Source: Baffinella frigidus | Taxonomy: Eukaryota; Cryptophyceae; Cryptomonadales; Baffinellaceae | Assembly: GCA_026770585.1 (NCBI GenBank) | Contig: MU647446.1 | Coordinates: 86,854-98,171, forward strand | DNA: 11,318 nt | Direction of reading: 5' to 3' | In this document: in pieces, positions 1 through 6,379 of the stretch | Layout of the letters: each line of letters starts with the position of its first letter | Numbering within the stretch: position 1 is the stretch's first letter | Translations under genes and position numbers: made by a program | Notes under the pieces: generated by a model | What the model was told of the DNA's origin: nothing | Database searches by the model: none | Seen by the model: only the letters and a program-made list of their open reading frames with translations

Positions 1-1000
1 CGACACGGGCCGCCTCCGCCCGCTGCTTCTCGACACGGGCCGCCTCCGCCCGCTGCTTCTCGACACGGGCCGCCTCCGCCCGCTGCTTCTCGACAGGTGC
101 CGCCTCCACCCGCTGCTTCTCCATGCACTCAGCCTCTTCCCGCTCCCTCCTGATACGCCTCACTTCTCGCACCCTGTCTGCAGCATGCACATGCACCGCA
201 CTCCCCGGCAAGTCCGCCAAGTCCGCCAAGACCGCACGAAGTACCACGATTGTGCTCGCGTCCACGGTGACCCCGGCGTCCTGCAATATGTCCTTCTCCG
301 CTGCACTTACCACCAAAGCCACAAACTCGGTGGCATACATCGCGTAGACCGTGTCAGCTCGCAGGTCACGTGCCAACTGCAGTGCTCCCTTCGTGCGACT
401 CAGGTGGGTACCGATTGCAACCGCAACGAGCGCGTCGTCGAAGCGCTGCCGGACCTCGGCGAATTGCGAGTCCTCGAGCGCAAACCCGGACCCCAACGGG
501 TCCCACACCCCAGTGCTCGCGAGCATCGCAACTTTCCAGATCGCACGCTCCATCTCGTCCCTGTCGCGAATAAGCTCGCCCGACCCCCCCCAGCGCGCCC
601 ACAGGTCTCCGCGGAGAAGTGCGAGGATGTCGACAGCCTTCTCGGCGGGGTAGTTCGACTGCACGAAGGCCACCCACTGTAGCACGAACCGCCGGTAGCT
701 GCCGTCCGCCAGCATGTCATCCGCCAGCTTCACGGCTTCTCGCTCCTTGACATTGGCGGGCGAAAACGTCAGGATCCGCGAGACCGAGATAAACAGACGC
801 TCTTTACAGTCGAAAAACGCTTCCTGCAGCTTGCCGCCCGACTCCACCCCAGATGCGCACCCCCTCCCGCTGCCCATGCCCTCGCATCCATTGCGCCTGT
901 ACCAGCTGTCGAAGCCGTCGAACATTCCCTCGTGCACAGAGCAAAGCCATCGGAGTGCTACCGGGTGCGGGTGTTCGGCGGAGCTCGTGTCGCCCTCCAT
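1..1000 (-). CDS. Coiled-coil repeat protein, unknown function (C-terminus beyond the left edge)
   Basis: Reading the minus strand from the ATG at 1000, the frame is open for 333 codons with no stop before the window edge. The first upstream in-frame stop is at 1045, and no other ATG lies between, so 1000 is the best start. I do not recognise the family. Residues about 55-270 are a helical, mixed-charge region with many Leu/Ala/Val. Residues about 275-293 are very rich in Arg and Glu, and from residue 294 four 10-residue units (EKQRAEAARV type) begin a predicted long coiled coil. A cysteine-containing N-terminal segment (C20, C39, C48, C65) is not an obvious zinc finger. Codons are strongly C/G-ending, like the genes at 1501 and 8836, and no TATA box is seen upstream. 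It is divergent from the gene at 1501. The gene is easy to miss because it is open-ended. Confidence 0.8.
   Translation of the reverse strand, partial: MEGDTSSAEHPHPVALRWLCSVHEGMFDGFDSWYRRNGCEGMGSGRGCASGVESGGKLQEAFFDCKERLFISVSRILTFSPANVKEREAVKLADDMLADGSYRRFVLQWVAFVQSNYPAEKAVDILALLRGDLWARWGGSGELIRDRDEMERAIWKVAMLASTGVWDPLGSGFALEDSQFAEVRQRFDDALVAVAIGTHLSRTKGALQLARDLRADTVYAMYATEFVALVVSAAEKDILQDAGVTVDASTIVVLRAVLADLADLPGSAVHVHAADRVREVRRIRREREEAECMEKQRVEAAPVEKQRAEAARVEKQRAEAARVEKQRAEAARV
2..121 (-). repeat. 30-bp in-frame tandem repeat (four units seen, continues left)
   Basis: Four 30-bp units lie in the minus-strand gene. Three are identical. The unit nearest the gene's N-terminus (92-121) differs and encodes EKQRVEAAPV instead of EKQRAEAARV. 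As 30 bp is ten codons, copy number can change without a frameshift. The unit is charged with regular Ala/Val, typical of a helix or coiled coil. The array continues past base 1. Confidence 0.95.
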
Positions 1001-1500
1001 CCGAGGTCCGCGTTGCCAGTGAAGAGAACAAAGCGACGTGTTTTAAGAAGAACCGACGAACGGCTACATCATTGCCCGAACTTATGGAGCTTACTCGATT
1101 TATCATGCGTCATGTCCAGATTATCCTCCATCGTGTCCAGTTTATCACCCGTCATGTCCACTTTGTCCGCCATCATGTCGTGTCCAGTCTTCTCACGCCT
1201 GTCATCAAATTTATCACGTCCCGCATCATATCATCACAGTGACCACGACCCCAGGGTCGTTGACTTTTGCCACCAGGGCAATTTTTCATTCGGCGAACAA
1301 AGCGGACTTGTTTATTACAAGTCCTCCTCTCCCCACACTGAGCTCTTGAGGCGGCTGCCGCCCCGCGCCGTCGCCCACGGCACAAGCACGCTGCACGCTG
1401 CACGCTGCACGCACACGAGCACGCGGCCACACTAACCACGCAGCCGCTGCCAACACCCGACACCGCCCGACACCGCCCGGCAACGCCCGACAACAACCCC
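1001..1500. other. Intergenic region between divergent genes
   Basis: About 500 bases with no convincing full-length gene. They hold a short minus-strand coiled-coil-like ORF (1069-1176, listed separately), a 6-bp stem hairpin at 1245-1260 (ACGACC / GGTCGT, loop CCAG), a perfect 7-bp inverted repeat at 1304-1310/1318-1324 around an AT-rich TTTATTA spacer, four short CACGCTG-type repeats near 1388-1410, and C-rich near-repeats (CGCCCGACA) at about 1457-1495 just before the ATG at 1501. No TATA box sits at the usual distance from either flanking ATG. The region must hold both promoters. Confidence 0.6.
1069..1176 (-). other. Short ORF with coiled-coil-like repeats, possible gene remnant
   Basis: The minus strand from ATG 1176 encodes 35 residues ending at TGA 1071-1069. 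It contains three to four imperfect copies of a seven-residue motif of the type M(A/T)(D/G)DK(V/L)D (ADKVDMTGDKLDTMEDNLDM). The same frame is open upstream for about 18 codons with related text (RDKFDDRREKTGHD). A neighbouring minus frame encodes a similar run (INLMTGVRRLD), as if a longer repeat protein had been broken by indels. DNA-level repeats of a CATGTCCA-type motif on the plus strand explain the periodicity. It may be a remnant of a larger coiled-coil gene or simply a decayed repeat. Expression is not supported. Confidence 0.3.
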
Positions 1501-2940
1501 ATGCCCAAGTACTTCGCACCTGCTCCGCGCACGCCACTCGAGGAATTCAAGGACGTCCCGCTGCTCAATGCAGCTGACATGGTAGTACCCAACGAGATCT
1601 ACACCTGTCCCGCCTGCAAACATTTGCTCCTCGGCGCATCCACCGACTGCTCCCGCGGCCACTTCGTGTGCGACCGTTGCTGCGAGAAGATTCGGCAGCA
1701 AGGGGACGGCAATTGCCCGGTGTGCCTCTTCGACATCTCGAGAACCAGCACACCGACCCGCAACCCACTGGTAGATGAACTCGTCGCGGAGTGCATCGTG
1801 CGCTGCCAGCCCCGTCAGATCAAGACGACCGCCCCCGAACCCAACAGCGCCGGGCCGAGCGCCACAGCTGCTGCTTGCGGTGCTTCTGGTGCTGCGGCGA
1901 GTGACACCGTCGAACACGTCTCCAAGAAGCGCATCACCAACGCGCCGGACGACGCAAGCGTCGTCGTCGTCGTCGTCGCGCCCGACCGGTGCGAGTGGAC
2001 AGGGCGTTATGCAGATCTTCTCGACCACCGCAAGACCCAGTGCACCTCGGCGATGCATCTGTGCCCCTACGAGGCCTGCCTGGAGTACAAGCTTCTCAAG
2101 GACATGCCCGCGCACGAACTCATCTGCGGAAGCCGCATGTCCGCCTGCAGCTACTGCGCGGCACCACTCTCGCTTCGGGCGCGCGTGGGGCACGAGCCAT
2201 CGTGCCCACACCGCTCGGTCAGGTGCCCCAACACCGACTGCGGCGAGCACATGGTGCAGGGGATGCTCACCGAGCACAGGAAGGCATGCCCGTTCGAGTT
2301 TGTGTGTTGCCCAATCTGCGACAACTCCGTCGACGACATCGCACCGACCCGCCGCAAGAACCTCGGCGCCCACTTCAAAGCGCGCCACGCCGCCACCGCC
2401 TCCGTCGGACGCCTCGTGGACCAGATCACGTCGCTGACGGACGAGCGTCGGGCGACCGAGTCCGAACAGTGTCTTGCGAGGTCTATCTCGCGAGCGACAG
2501 GCAAACACAACCACGTGTTCAACTTCGAAGTCCCAGGTGGCTTCGGAGCACTCAGTGACACCCAGAGCTACACATACAAGTTCACCGACGAGGTCTCTGT
2601 TGCCGCTTTCATCACCCCCCTGCACACCAACAGGGACCGCCCCAACGATCTCTTTGCGGGAATCACCGCCAAGTACACACCTGCCCCGAACTTCCCCCTC
2701 GACAACAACAACGGCACAGTCCCGGTCAAGTTCACCCTTGACGTCTCCGTCCTCACTGCCGGCGACGAGACGGTCTTTGGTGTCGTAGTTATGGGGACAA
2801 AGAGAATCCCCACCACATACCCCTTTGCCACAGGGGAACGGGTTGGCGCGTACTTCACCCCCACGGAGGCAATGAAGAAGCTCTGCACTTCGAGCACCGG
2901 ATCCTTCCGGATTCGCTTCGCGATGTGCATCTTCACGTAG
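1501..2940 (+). CDS. RING and TRAF-type zinc-finger protein, probable E3 ubiquitin ligase
   Basis: 479 residues from ATG 1501, the first ATG of the frame. A complete C3HC4 RING lies at 36-75 (C36, C39, C50, H54, C57, C60, C72, C75), in the style of SIAH/TRAF RINGs. Three canonical TRAF-type fingers follow: C188-C193-H205-C209, C216-C219-H231-C235 and C242-C247-H259-C263, each with 11 residues before His and 3 after. A degenerate finger precedes them (C164, H176, C181), and a C2H2-like one follows (C270, C273, H291, H296). Residues 300-325 could form a short coil. The last about 145 residues look beta-rich and sit where a MATH/TRAF-C domain would, but I cannot confirm that fold. An Ala/Thr-rich linker with a run of six valines (from GTC repeats) separates the RING from the fingers. 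Known family members use the RING to recruit E2 enzymes and the C-terminus to bind targets. The host target is unknown. No TATA box is seen. Confidence 0.85.
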   Translation: MPKYFAPAPRTPLEEFKDVPLLNAADMVVPNEIYTCPACKHLLLGASTDCSRGHFVCDRCCEKIRQQGDGNCPVCLFDISRTSTPTRNPLVDELVAECIVRCQPRQIKTTAPEPNSAGPSATAAACGASGAAASDTVEHVSKKRITNAPDDASVVVVVVAPDRCEWTGRYADLLDHRKTQCTSAMHLCPYEACLEYKLLKDMPAHELICGSRMSACSYCAAPLSLRARVGHEPSCPHRSVRCPNTDCGEHMVQGMLTEHRKACPFEFVCCPICDNSVDDIAPTRRKNLGAHFKARHAATASVGRLVDQITSLTDERRATESEQCLARSISRATGKHNHVFNFEVPGGFGALSDTQSYTYKFTDEVSVAAFITPLHTNRDRPNDLFAGITAKYTPAPNFPLDNNNGTVPVKFTLDVSVLTAGDETVFGVVVMGTKRIPTTYPFATGERVGAYFTPTEAMKKLCTSSTGSFRIRFAMCIFT

Positions 2941-2978
2941 GACGCGTAGAGTCGCGGCGGTGGCGGGGACAGCCGCGT

Positions 2979-3017
2979 GGGCTGGGGCAGTCTATGCGGG
3001 GCTGGGGCAGTCTATGC
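2979..3017. repeat. 19-bp direct repeat, two copies
   Basis: Two identical copies of a GGGCTGGGGCAGTCTATGC unit at 2979-2997 and 2999-3017, with a 20-bp period. They start about 40 bases after the stop of the zinc-finger gene, so they lie in its probable 3' untranslated region. Confidence 0.9.
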
Positions 3018-3072
3018 AAAACAGTACATCAGTACAACACGTACAACACGTACAACTGCAGGCCTCTCGTGT

Positions 3073-3075
<3 letters not shown>

Positions 3076-3114
<39 letters not shown>
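3076..3114. repeat. (CTG)13 trinucleotide tract
   Basis: Thirteen perfect CTG units followed by degenerate TTGCTACTGCTA. It is noncoding in context. It produces long poly-Leu, poly-Cys or poly-Ala reading frames that should not be called genes. Confidence 0.95.
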
Positions 3115-3118
<4 letters not shown>

Positions 3119-3269
3119 TACTGCTATCTAGGCGTACAGCTGGCTACCTCCCGTGTCTACTTCTGCTTTTTCTGCGCGTGCGTATCCTTTACACCCCACC
3201 GTAGAGTCACATCCCTTAAGTGACCAACGGGTGAATAATCGCCCATGACCAAGCAGGTCCTAGGGCCCC

Positions 3270-3321
3270 GGGACGTAGGAGCCTACTAGGACCCTACGGT
3301 GGGACGTGGCAGCCTACTAGG
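3270..3321. repeat. 21-bp direct repeat in a GTAGG/CCTAC-rich block
   Basis: Copies at 3270-3290 and 3301-3321 (GGGACGTAGGAGCCTACTAGG and a version with two changes), with a 31-bp period. The first copy contains the small inverted repeat GTAGG-AG-CCTAC. CCCTAC (3292-3297) and GTAGGG (3325-3330) form a further inverted pair. The block lies 110-210 bases upstream of the ankyrin gene's TATA box, so an upstream regulatory or structural role is possible. Confidence 0.75.
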
Positions 3322-3427
3322 CACGTAGGGGGTGGGCCGTGCATAGGACCTACCAACGGACACTGCGTGGGGCCTACAATCGCAAGGATTGCAAATGCCA
3401 CACTAGACCGGTAGGGACGCCACCCGC

Positions 3428-3435
3428 TATAAAAG
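3428..3435 (+). promoter_or_regulatory. TATA box of the ankyrin gene
   Basis: TATAAAAG, 49 bases before ATG 3477. The same octamer occurs before the genes at 4644 and 7605. Its position excludes the longer reading frame that starts at GTG 3339. Confidence 0.7.
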
Positions 3436-3476
3436 TCGATATAGCAAGCAGTCGCAATTATACAGAGTTGTCGGTG

Positions 3477-4526
3477 ATGTCTGCAAGTAGACCACCTATA
3501 CCACCACCCACATATGCCGAGGCACAGGGTGATGCGTTCGAGGAAGCCCTATCCGGCAGTGCGTGGACGTTGCGAGAGGTGCTGCAGAACAAAAGCAGGT
3601 TTGGGCAACTGGTCCCCGGGTTTCTGGACTTGTCATTTCACATACACCTATTCGACAGTCGTAGATACACAGCGCTGCATGCAGCGATGATGAACACCGG
3701 CCCCGAATACGAGGAGGTCGGAAAGATACATTTACTGCTCAAGTATGGGGCGGACGTCAACGCCGTTTCGACAGGTGTGCACGGAACGACGGCACTACAC
3801 AAAGCGTGCGAGTCCGGGCTCGTAGAATGTGCCAGAACTCTCTTGCTACATGGCGCAAATGCTAACTCGATAGACAACCACGGCACCACGCCGATGTACT
3901 ATGCGATATTCGGAGATATACACGCACCCCGCGTGGAAGTCAACCACCCTGATACTACCACTAGGCTGGCACTTGTTAAGATGCTGGTGCGGCATAACGC
4001 GTCTCTAACCACCCCTCTGATCAACACACCACACACGACTGAACGGGGTTGTGCTCTGCACCACGCATGCCGAGCATGGGACCTTTCGATTGTCGAGTTT
4101 TTGATCATGGCGGGGCGGGCACAGGCGAAACGGTATACGAGTGCCAACCACGTAGGTGATTACATCAACTACACAGACATCGACAACAAGACCCCGTTGC
4201 ACTATGCAGCAAATGGCCCCAACCTTCTCGAAACAGGTGCTGTCTGGGTTCAAACCGCGATTGACCACCACAAGATGATTGTCGACGAACTGATTTACCT
4301 TGGAGCGGACGTCTTCGTCAAGGATCGGGATGGTCGCACCGCTGCACATATCGCCCACTATTTCCAACCTGTAATATGTGAAGCCATCGAGGAAGAACAA
4401 CGAATGCTGGTGGCCCAAGCCCAACGGCAGTACATGCACACGCGTCACATCGGCGATGCTACCCACCCCCCGCAACCCAGCGAATCAGTTATCGACCTCA
4501 GGTTGAGGCAGATTAACGGCATATAG
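3477..4526 (+). CDS. Ankyrin-repeat protein with N-terminal PPxY motif
   Basis: 349 residues from ATG 3477, chosen because the TATA box at 3428 lies inside the longer frame, which has only a GTG start. The N-terminus is proline-rich and contains PPTY (residues 10-13), a PPxY-type ligand for WW domains. About six ankyrin repeats follow: 63-96 (TALHAA, GADVNA), 104-134 (TALHKA, GANANS), 136-176 (degenerate, with an insert), 190-215 (ALHHAC), 238-282 (TPLHYAA, GADVF) and 285 to about 300 (DGRTAAHIA). The tail after 303 is Gln/Glu-rich and helical. There is no F-box or PRANC-type end that I can recognise. Ankyrin proteins of large DNA viruses usually act as protein-binding adaptors, often toward host ubiquitin or immune pathways. 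The partner here is unknown. The last repeat and tail resemble those of the ankyrin protein at 10543-11250, so the two may be distant paralogues. Confidence 0.88.
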   Translation: MSASRPPIPPPTYAEAQGDAFEEALSGSAWTLREVLQNKSRFGQLVPGFLDLSFHIHLFDSRRYTALHAAMMNTGPEYEEVGKIHLLLKYGADVNAVSTGVHGTTALHKACESGLVECARTLLLHGANANSIDNHGTTPMYYAIFGDIHAPRVEVNHPDTTTRLALVKMLVRHNASLTTPLINTPHTTERGCALHHACRAWDLSIVEFLIMAGRAQAKRYTSANHVGDYINYTDIDNKTPLHYAANGPNLLETGAVWVQTAIDHHKMIVDELIYLGADVFVKDRDGRTAAHIAHYFQPVICEAIEEEQRMLVAQAQRQYMHTRHIGDATHPPQPSESVIDLRLRQINGI

Positions 4527-4611
4527 ACGACAGGACACTCTTCGGTGCATGACGTATCCACTACCAGATCGTTTGTCAGGCCATTCGTTGTGTTCGTAAC
4601 AATACACCAGG

Positions 4612-4619
4612 TATAAAAG
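4612..4619 (+). promoter_or_regulatory. TATA box of the proline-rich secreted protein gene
   Basis: TATAAAAG, 32 bases before ATG 4644, in the 117-base gap after the ankyrin gene. This spacing implies a very short 5' leader. Confidence 0.7.
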
Positions 4620-4626
4620 ACCAACC

Positions 4627-4647
4627 ATGCCACTACAGACCAAATGA
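4627..4647 (+). other. Minimal upstream ORF overlapping the next start codon
   Basis: An ATG at 4627 opens a six-codon frame (MPLQTK) whose TGA (4645-4647) overlaps the ATG at 4644 as ATGA. With the TATA box only 15 bases upstream of this ATG, transcription probably starts downstream of it, so the element may be absent from the mRNA. If it is included, it could act through termination-reinitiation. Confidence 0.3.
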
Positions 4648-5522
4648 AAGCATTCAACCCCTTTCTCGCGGTCCTAGTCCTGGCAACCTTGACGGTCTTC
4701 ACTGCCGCAGACACGTTATCAGCGCCTGCTCGGAAAGTTGTTGATGTAACCGACGAGGCGCTGGTACTCCACCCCATTGGAAAGCGGCCTATTCTCGACA
4801 ACACGCCCCCTAACAACACGGACAAGGAGCAGCCTCCGAACAACCGGGATCCGACGCAGCCCCCGAACAACCGGGATCCGAGGCAGCCCCCGAACAACCG
4901 GGATCCGAGGCAGCCCCCGAACGGCAAGCCTTCAGTTGAAAACCCGTCAACTCCCCCTTCCAAAGGCAATCAACTTGATAAGTACCCGGAGAGACGCCCT
5001 CCCAACAACGAGCCTACCATGGACCCTGTCCCCCCCGGCAAGCCTCTTATCGATCCGACCGTCCCGGACAAGCCCCCCGTCGACCCGGCCATCCCCGACA
5101 AGCCCCCCGTCGACCCGGCCATCCCCGACAAGCCCCCCATCGACCCGGCCATCCCCGACAAGCCCCCTACCGACCCGGCCATCCCCGACAAGCCCCCTAC
5201 CGACCCGGCCGTTCCCGGCATGCCCACTATCGGACAGGACGAGGGGGCTATCGCTGCAGCCAGCACGGCCAATAACCTCAAGGCCACTGCTGCAATCAAC
5301 ACCGCCAATGGCACCAAAGACCTCACGACTGGTGCTGCTGTTACTGATGCAGCTGCTGCAACGGAGATCACCCCGGACGCCACCCCGGCCGCCACCCAGG
5401 ACCCTACGGCCACTGCCGCGGAGGCTGTTGATGTGGCTGCTGCGGCTACGGATGCAATCGACACCACCAAGGACCCCAAGGACCCCAAGGACCCCAAGGA
5501 CGCCATTGAAGCGCTACCGTGA
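4644..5522 (+). CDS. Secreted or surface proline-rich repeat protein
   Basis: 292 residues. Residues 1-22 form a clear signal peptide (Lys2, a hydrophobic run FLAVLVLATLTVF, then small residues; likely cleavage near A21/A22). The mature protein has almost no hydrophobic core and is low-complexity. It has a 9-residue repeat QPPNNRDPR (residues about 63-94), a 10-residue repeat VDPAIPDKPP in six units (136-195), an Ala/Thr-rich stretch (200-275) and three KDP units (277-285). Possible N-glycosylation sequons are NNT at 57 and NGT at 222. No second membrane helix or anchor is visible, so it is probably secreted or attached to another surface component. The Pro/Thr/Ala composition suggests an extended, mucin-like or cell-wall-like polypeptide. 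Function is unknown. A hairpin follows the stop directly. Confidence 0.85.
   Translation: MKAFNPFLAVLVLATLTVFTAADTLSAPARKVVDVTDEALVLHPIGKRPILDNTPPNNTDKEQPPNNRDPTQPPNNRDPRQPPNNRDPRQPPNGKPSVENPSTPPSKGNQLDKYPERRPPNNEPTMDPVPPGKPLIDPTVPDKPPVDPAIPDKPPVDPAIPDKPPIDPAIPDKPPTDPAIPDKPPTDPAVPGMPTIGQDEGAIAAASTANNLKATAAINTANGTKDLTTGAAVTDAAAATEITPDATPAATQDPTATAAEAVDVAAAATDAIDTTKDPKDPKDPKDAIEALP
4830..4910 (+). repeat. 27-bp in-frame tandem repeat, three units plus a partial
   Basis: Units at 4830-4856, 4857-4883 and 4884-4910, then a partial unit to about 4922. The last two full units are identical. Each encodes QPPNNRDP plus R or T. This is a recent expansion within the secreted protein gene. Confidence 0.95.
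5049..5228 (+). repeat. 30-bp in-frame tandem repeat, six units
   Basis: Units start at 5049, 5079, 5109, 5139, 5169 and 5199 and encode (V/I/T)DPAIPDKPP. The inner four are nearly identical. The first (DPTVPDKPP) and last (DPAVPGMPT) are diverged, the usual pattern of array growth from the centre. Confidence 0.95.
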
Positions 5523-5538
5523 TACCCCATAGGGGGTA
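5523..5538 (+). terminator. Hairpin immediately after the secreted protein gene
   Basis: TACCCC (5523-5528), loop ATAG, GGGGTA (5533-5538): a perfect 6-bp stem starting one base after the stop codon. Palindromic 3' hairpins mark transcript ends in several giant viruses. Using it as a 3'-end signal here is inference from position. Confidence 0.4.
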
Positions 5539-5691
5539 CGTAGATAGCTTGCGATCAGTGTGAGTGTCTCATAAATGGTGCACAACCCTACCACAAAAAT
5601 CTGTGTCACTTGAACCACATAACTTGCTTCATGCAACTACACCCGTGCCACTCGCCCCACAGACCTCGCCTCGTACACCCACACGTGATGA

Positions 5692-5698
5692 TATAAAG
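5692..5698 (+). promoter_or_regulatory. TATA box of the 114-residue gene
   Basis: TATAAAG, 51 bases before ATG 5743, a spacing nearly the same as for the ankyrin gene (49). It supports the small ORF as a real gene. Confidence 0.6.
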
Positions 5699-5742
5699 GA
5701 CCTCGCATCGCGTGGCTTCCATTGCACTAGATCCCCGACTAT

Positions 5743-6087
5743 ATGCCACCCACACGCGACACAACATCCTACAAACACCCCATTCGAAGATTGACAGTGG
5801 ACCACTTGAAGTTTCTCAAGGCAATCATTCAATATAAACAACTTTATACAACAAACTACAAGGCCATTTTCGACGAACCCCATCGCGAAAGCTGGTCCGA
5901 GGAGGTCGAGTGCAAGTATCGCCACATACACACAACTCTCGACCACATACTCGGCCGCGGCACACATACGGAAACATGCGACCCACAACAGAAAACCCTT
6001 CTACTAGTGTCAGATATAGAGACATACCTGGCAGAAGTGATTGATTTTTTTTGCGGAATATCGCACAACCCCACAGGGTTCACGTGA
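5743..6087 (+). CDS. Small hypothetical protein, 114 residues
   Basis: ATG 5743 is the first ATG of the frame and follows a TATA box at normal distance, which is the main reason to accept this ORF. The product is soluble and probably helical: a basic N-terminus (residues 1-20), a Leu/Ile/Tyr-rich stretch at about 20-43 (HLKFLKAIIQYKQLY), a charged middle, and a C-terminal helix ending in VIDFFCGISHNP. It has only two cysteines (C57 and one near the end), no signal peptide and no recognised domain. It is convergent with the heliorhodopsin-like gene across 240 bases. That gap holds a 36-codon ATG frame (6149-6259) without promoter support, and nothing else I can name. Confidence 0.6.
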   Translation: MPPTRDTTSYKHPIRRLTVDHLKFLKAIIQYKQLYTTNYKAIFDEPHRESWSEEVECKYRHIHTTLDHILGRGTHTETCDPQQKTLLLVSDIETYLAEVIDFFCGISHNPTGFT

Positions 6088-6297
6088 CTACATCCCAGTC
6101 TCCCAGATCCCTTCCGATTGACACGCACACCACGATAAGTTGATACGCATGGAACACTGGGTGAAAGGCGTTCTACTTGCTATATCCCCGACCGACATCC
6201 ACGCAGATATGACACAGGGGTTAACACACGCCATACACCTCTCGATGATGATGAGTTAGTTAATGATTCGTGCGAAACGTCGCAGATGCACCGGGCT

Positions 6298-6379
6298 ACC
6301 ACCATGGGTCGAGTACCGATGTCATATCTACAATGCTGACCACCATGGGTCGAGTACCGATGTCATATCTAGAATGCTG
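6298..6379. repeat. 41-bp tandem duplication at the 3' end of the heliorhodopsin-like gene
   Basis: Units at 6298-6338 and 6339-6379 differ at one base (CTACAATG versus CTAGAATG). The unit length is not a multiple of three, so the two copies are read in different frames. The stop codon of the minus-strand gene (6330-6328) falls in the outer copy. The last about 15 residues of the protein come from this duplication. Confidence 0.95.

Larger units (their letters stand above)
2941..3476. other. Repeat-rich intergenic region upstream of the ankyrin gene
   Basis: About 535 bases without a credible gene. Open frames here exist only because of the CTG tract or non-ATG starts. From left to right: a 19-bp direct repeat (2979-3017), ACACGTACA repeats (about 3036-3052), a (CTG)13 tract (3076-3114), two near copies of a CCTCYCGTGTCTACT motif flanking that tract (about 3062 and 3147), a GTAGG/CCTAC-rich block with a 21-bp direct repeat (3270-3321), and the TATA box of the next gene (3428-3435). 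The frame of the downstream gene is open back to a GTG at 3339, but that lies upstream of the TATA box. Confidence 0.6.

Noticed and set aside
1-121. CRISPR-like array
   Set aside because: The units are contiguous without spacers and are in-frame coding repeats.
185-682. Long plus-strand frame of 165 codons, and other frames at 123-720
   Set aside because: They are shadows of the minus-strand gene 1-1000, which is longer, starts with ATG and carries an in-frame repeat; the plus-strand translation is Arg/His-rich and low in hydrophobic residues.
1432-2625. Minus-strand frame of 397 codons
   Set aside because: It is antisense to the RING/TRAF-finger gene, whose cysteine/histidine spacing is unmistakable. 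GC-rich third positions leave the antisense frame open.
2925-3223. Poly-Ala, poly-Cys and poly-Leu frames over the CTG tract
   Set aside because: They exist only because of the (CTG)13 repeat and have no promoter or nonrepeat coding content.
3339-3476. N-terminal extension of the ankyrin protein
   Set aside because: It needs a GTG start and includes the TATA box; ATG 3477 fits the promoter.
6149-6259. 36-codon ATG frame between the convergent genes
   Set aside because: No TATA box or homology; it lies where the 3' ends of two genes meet.
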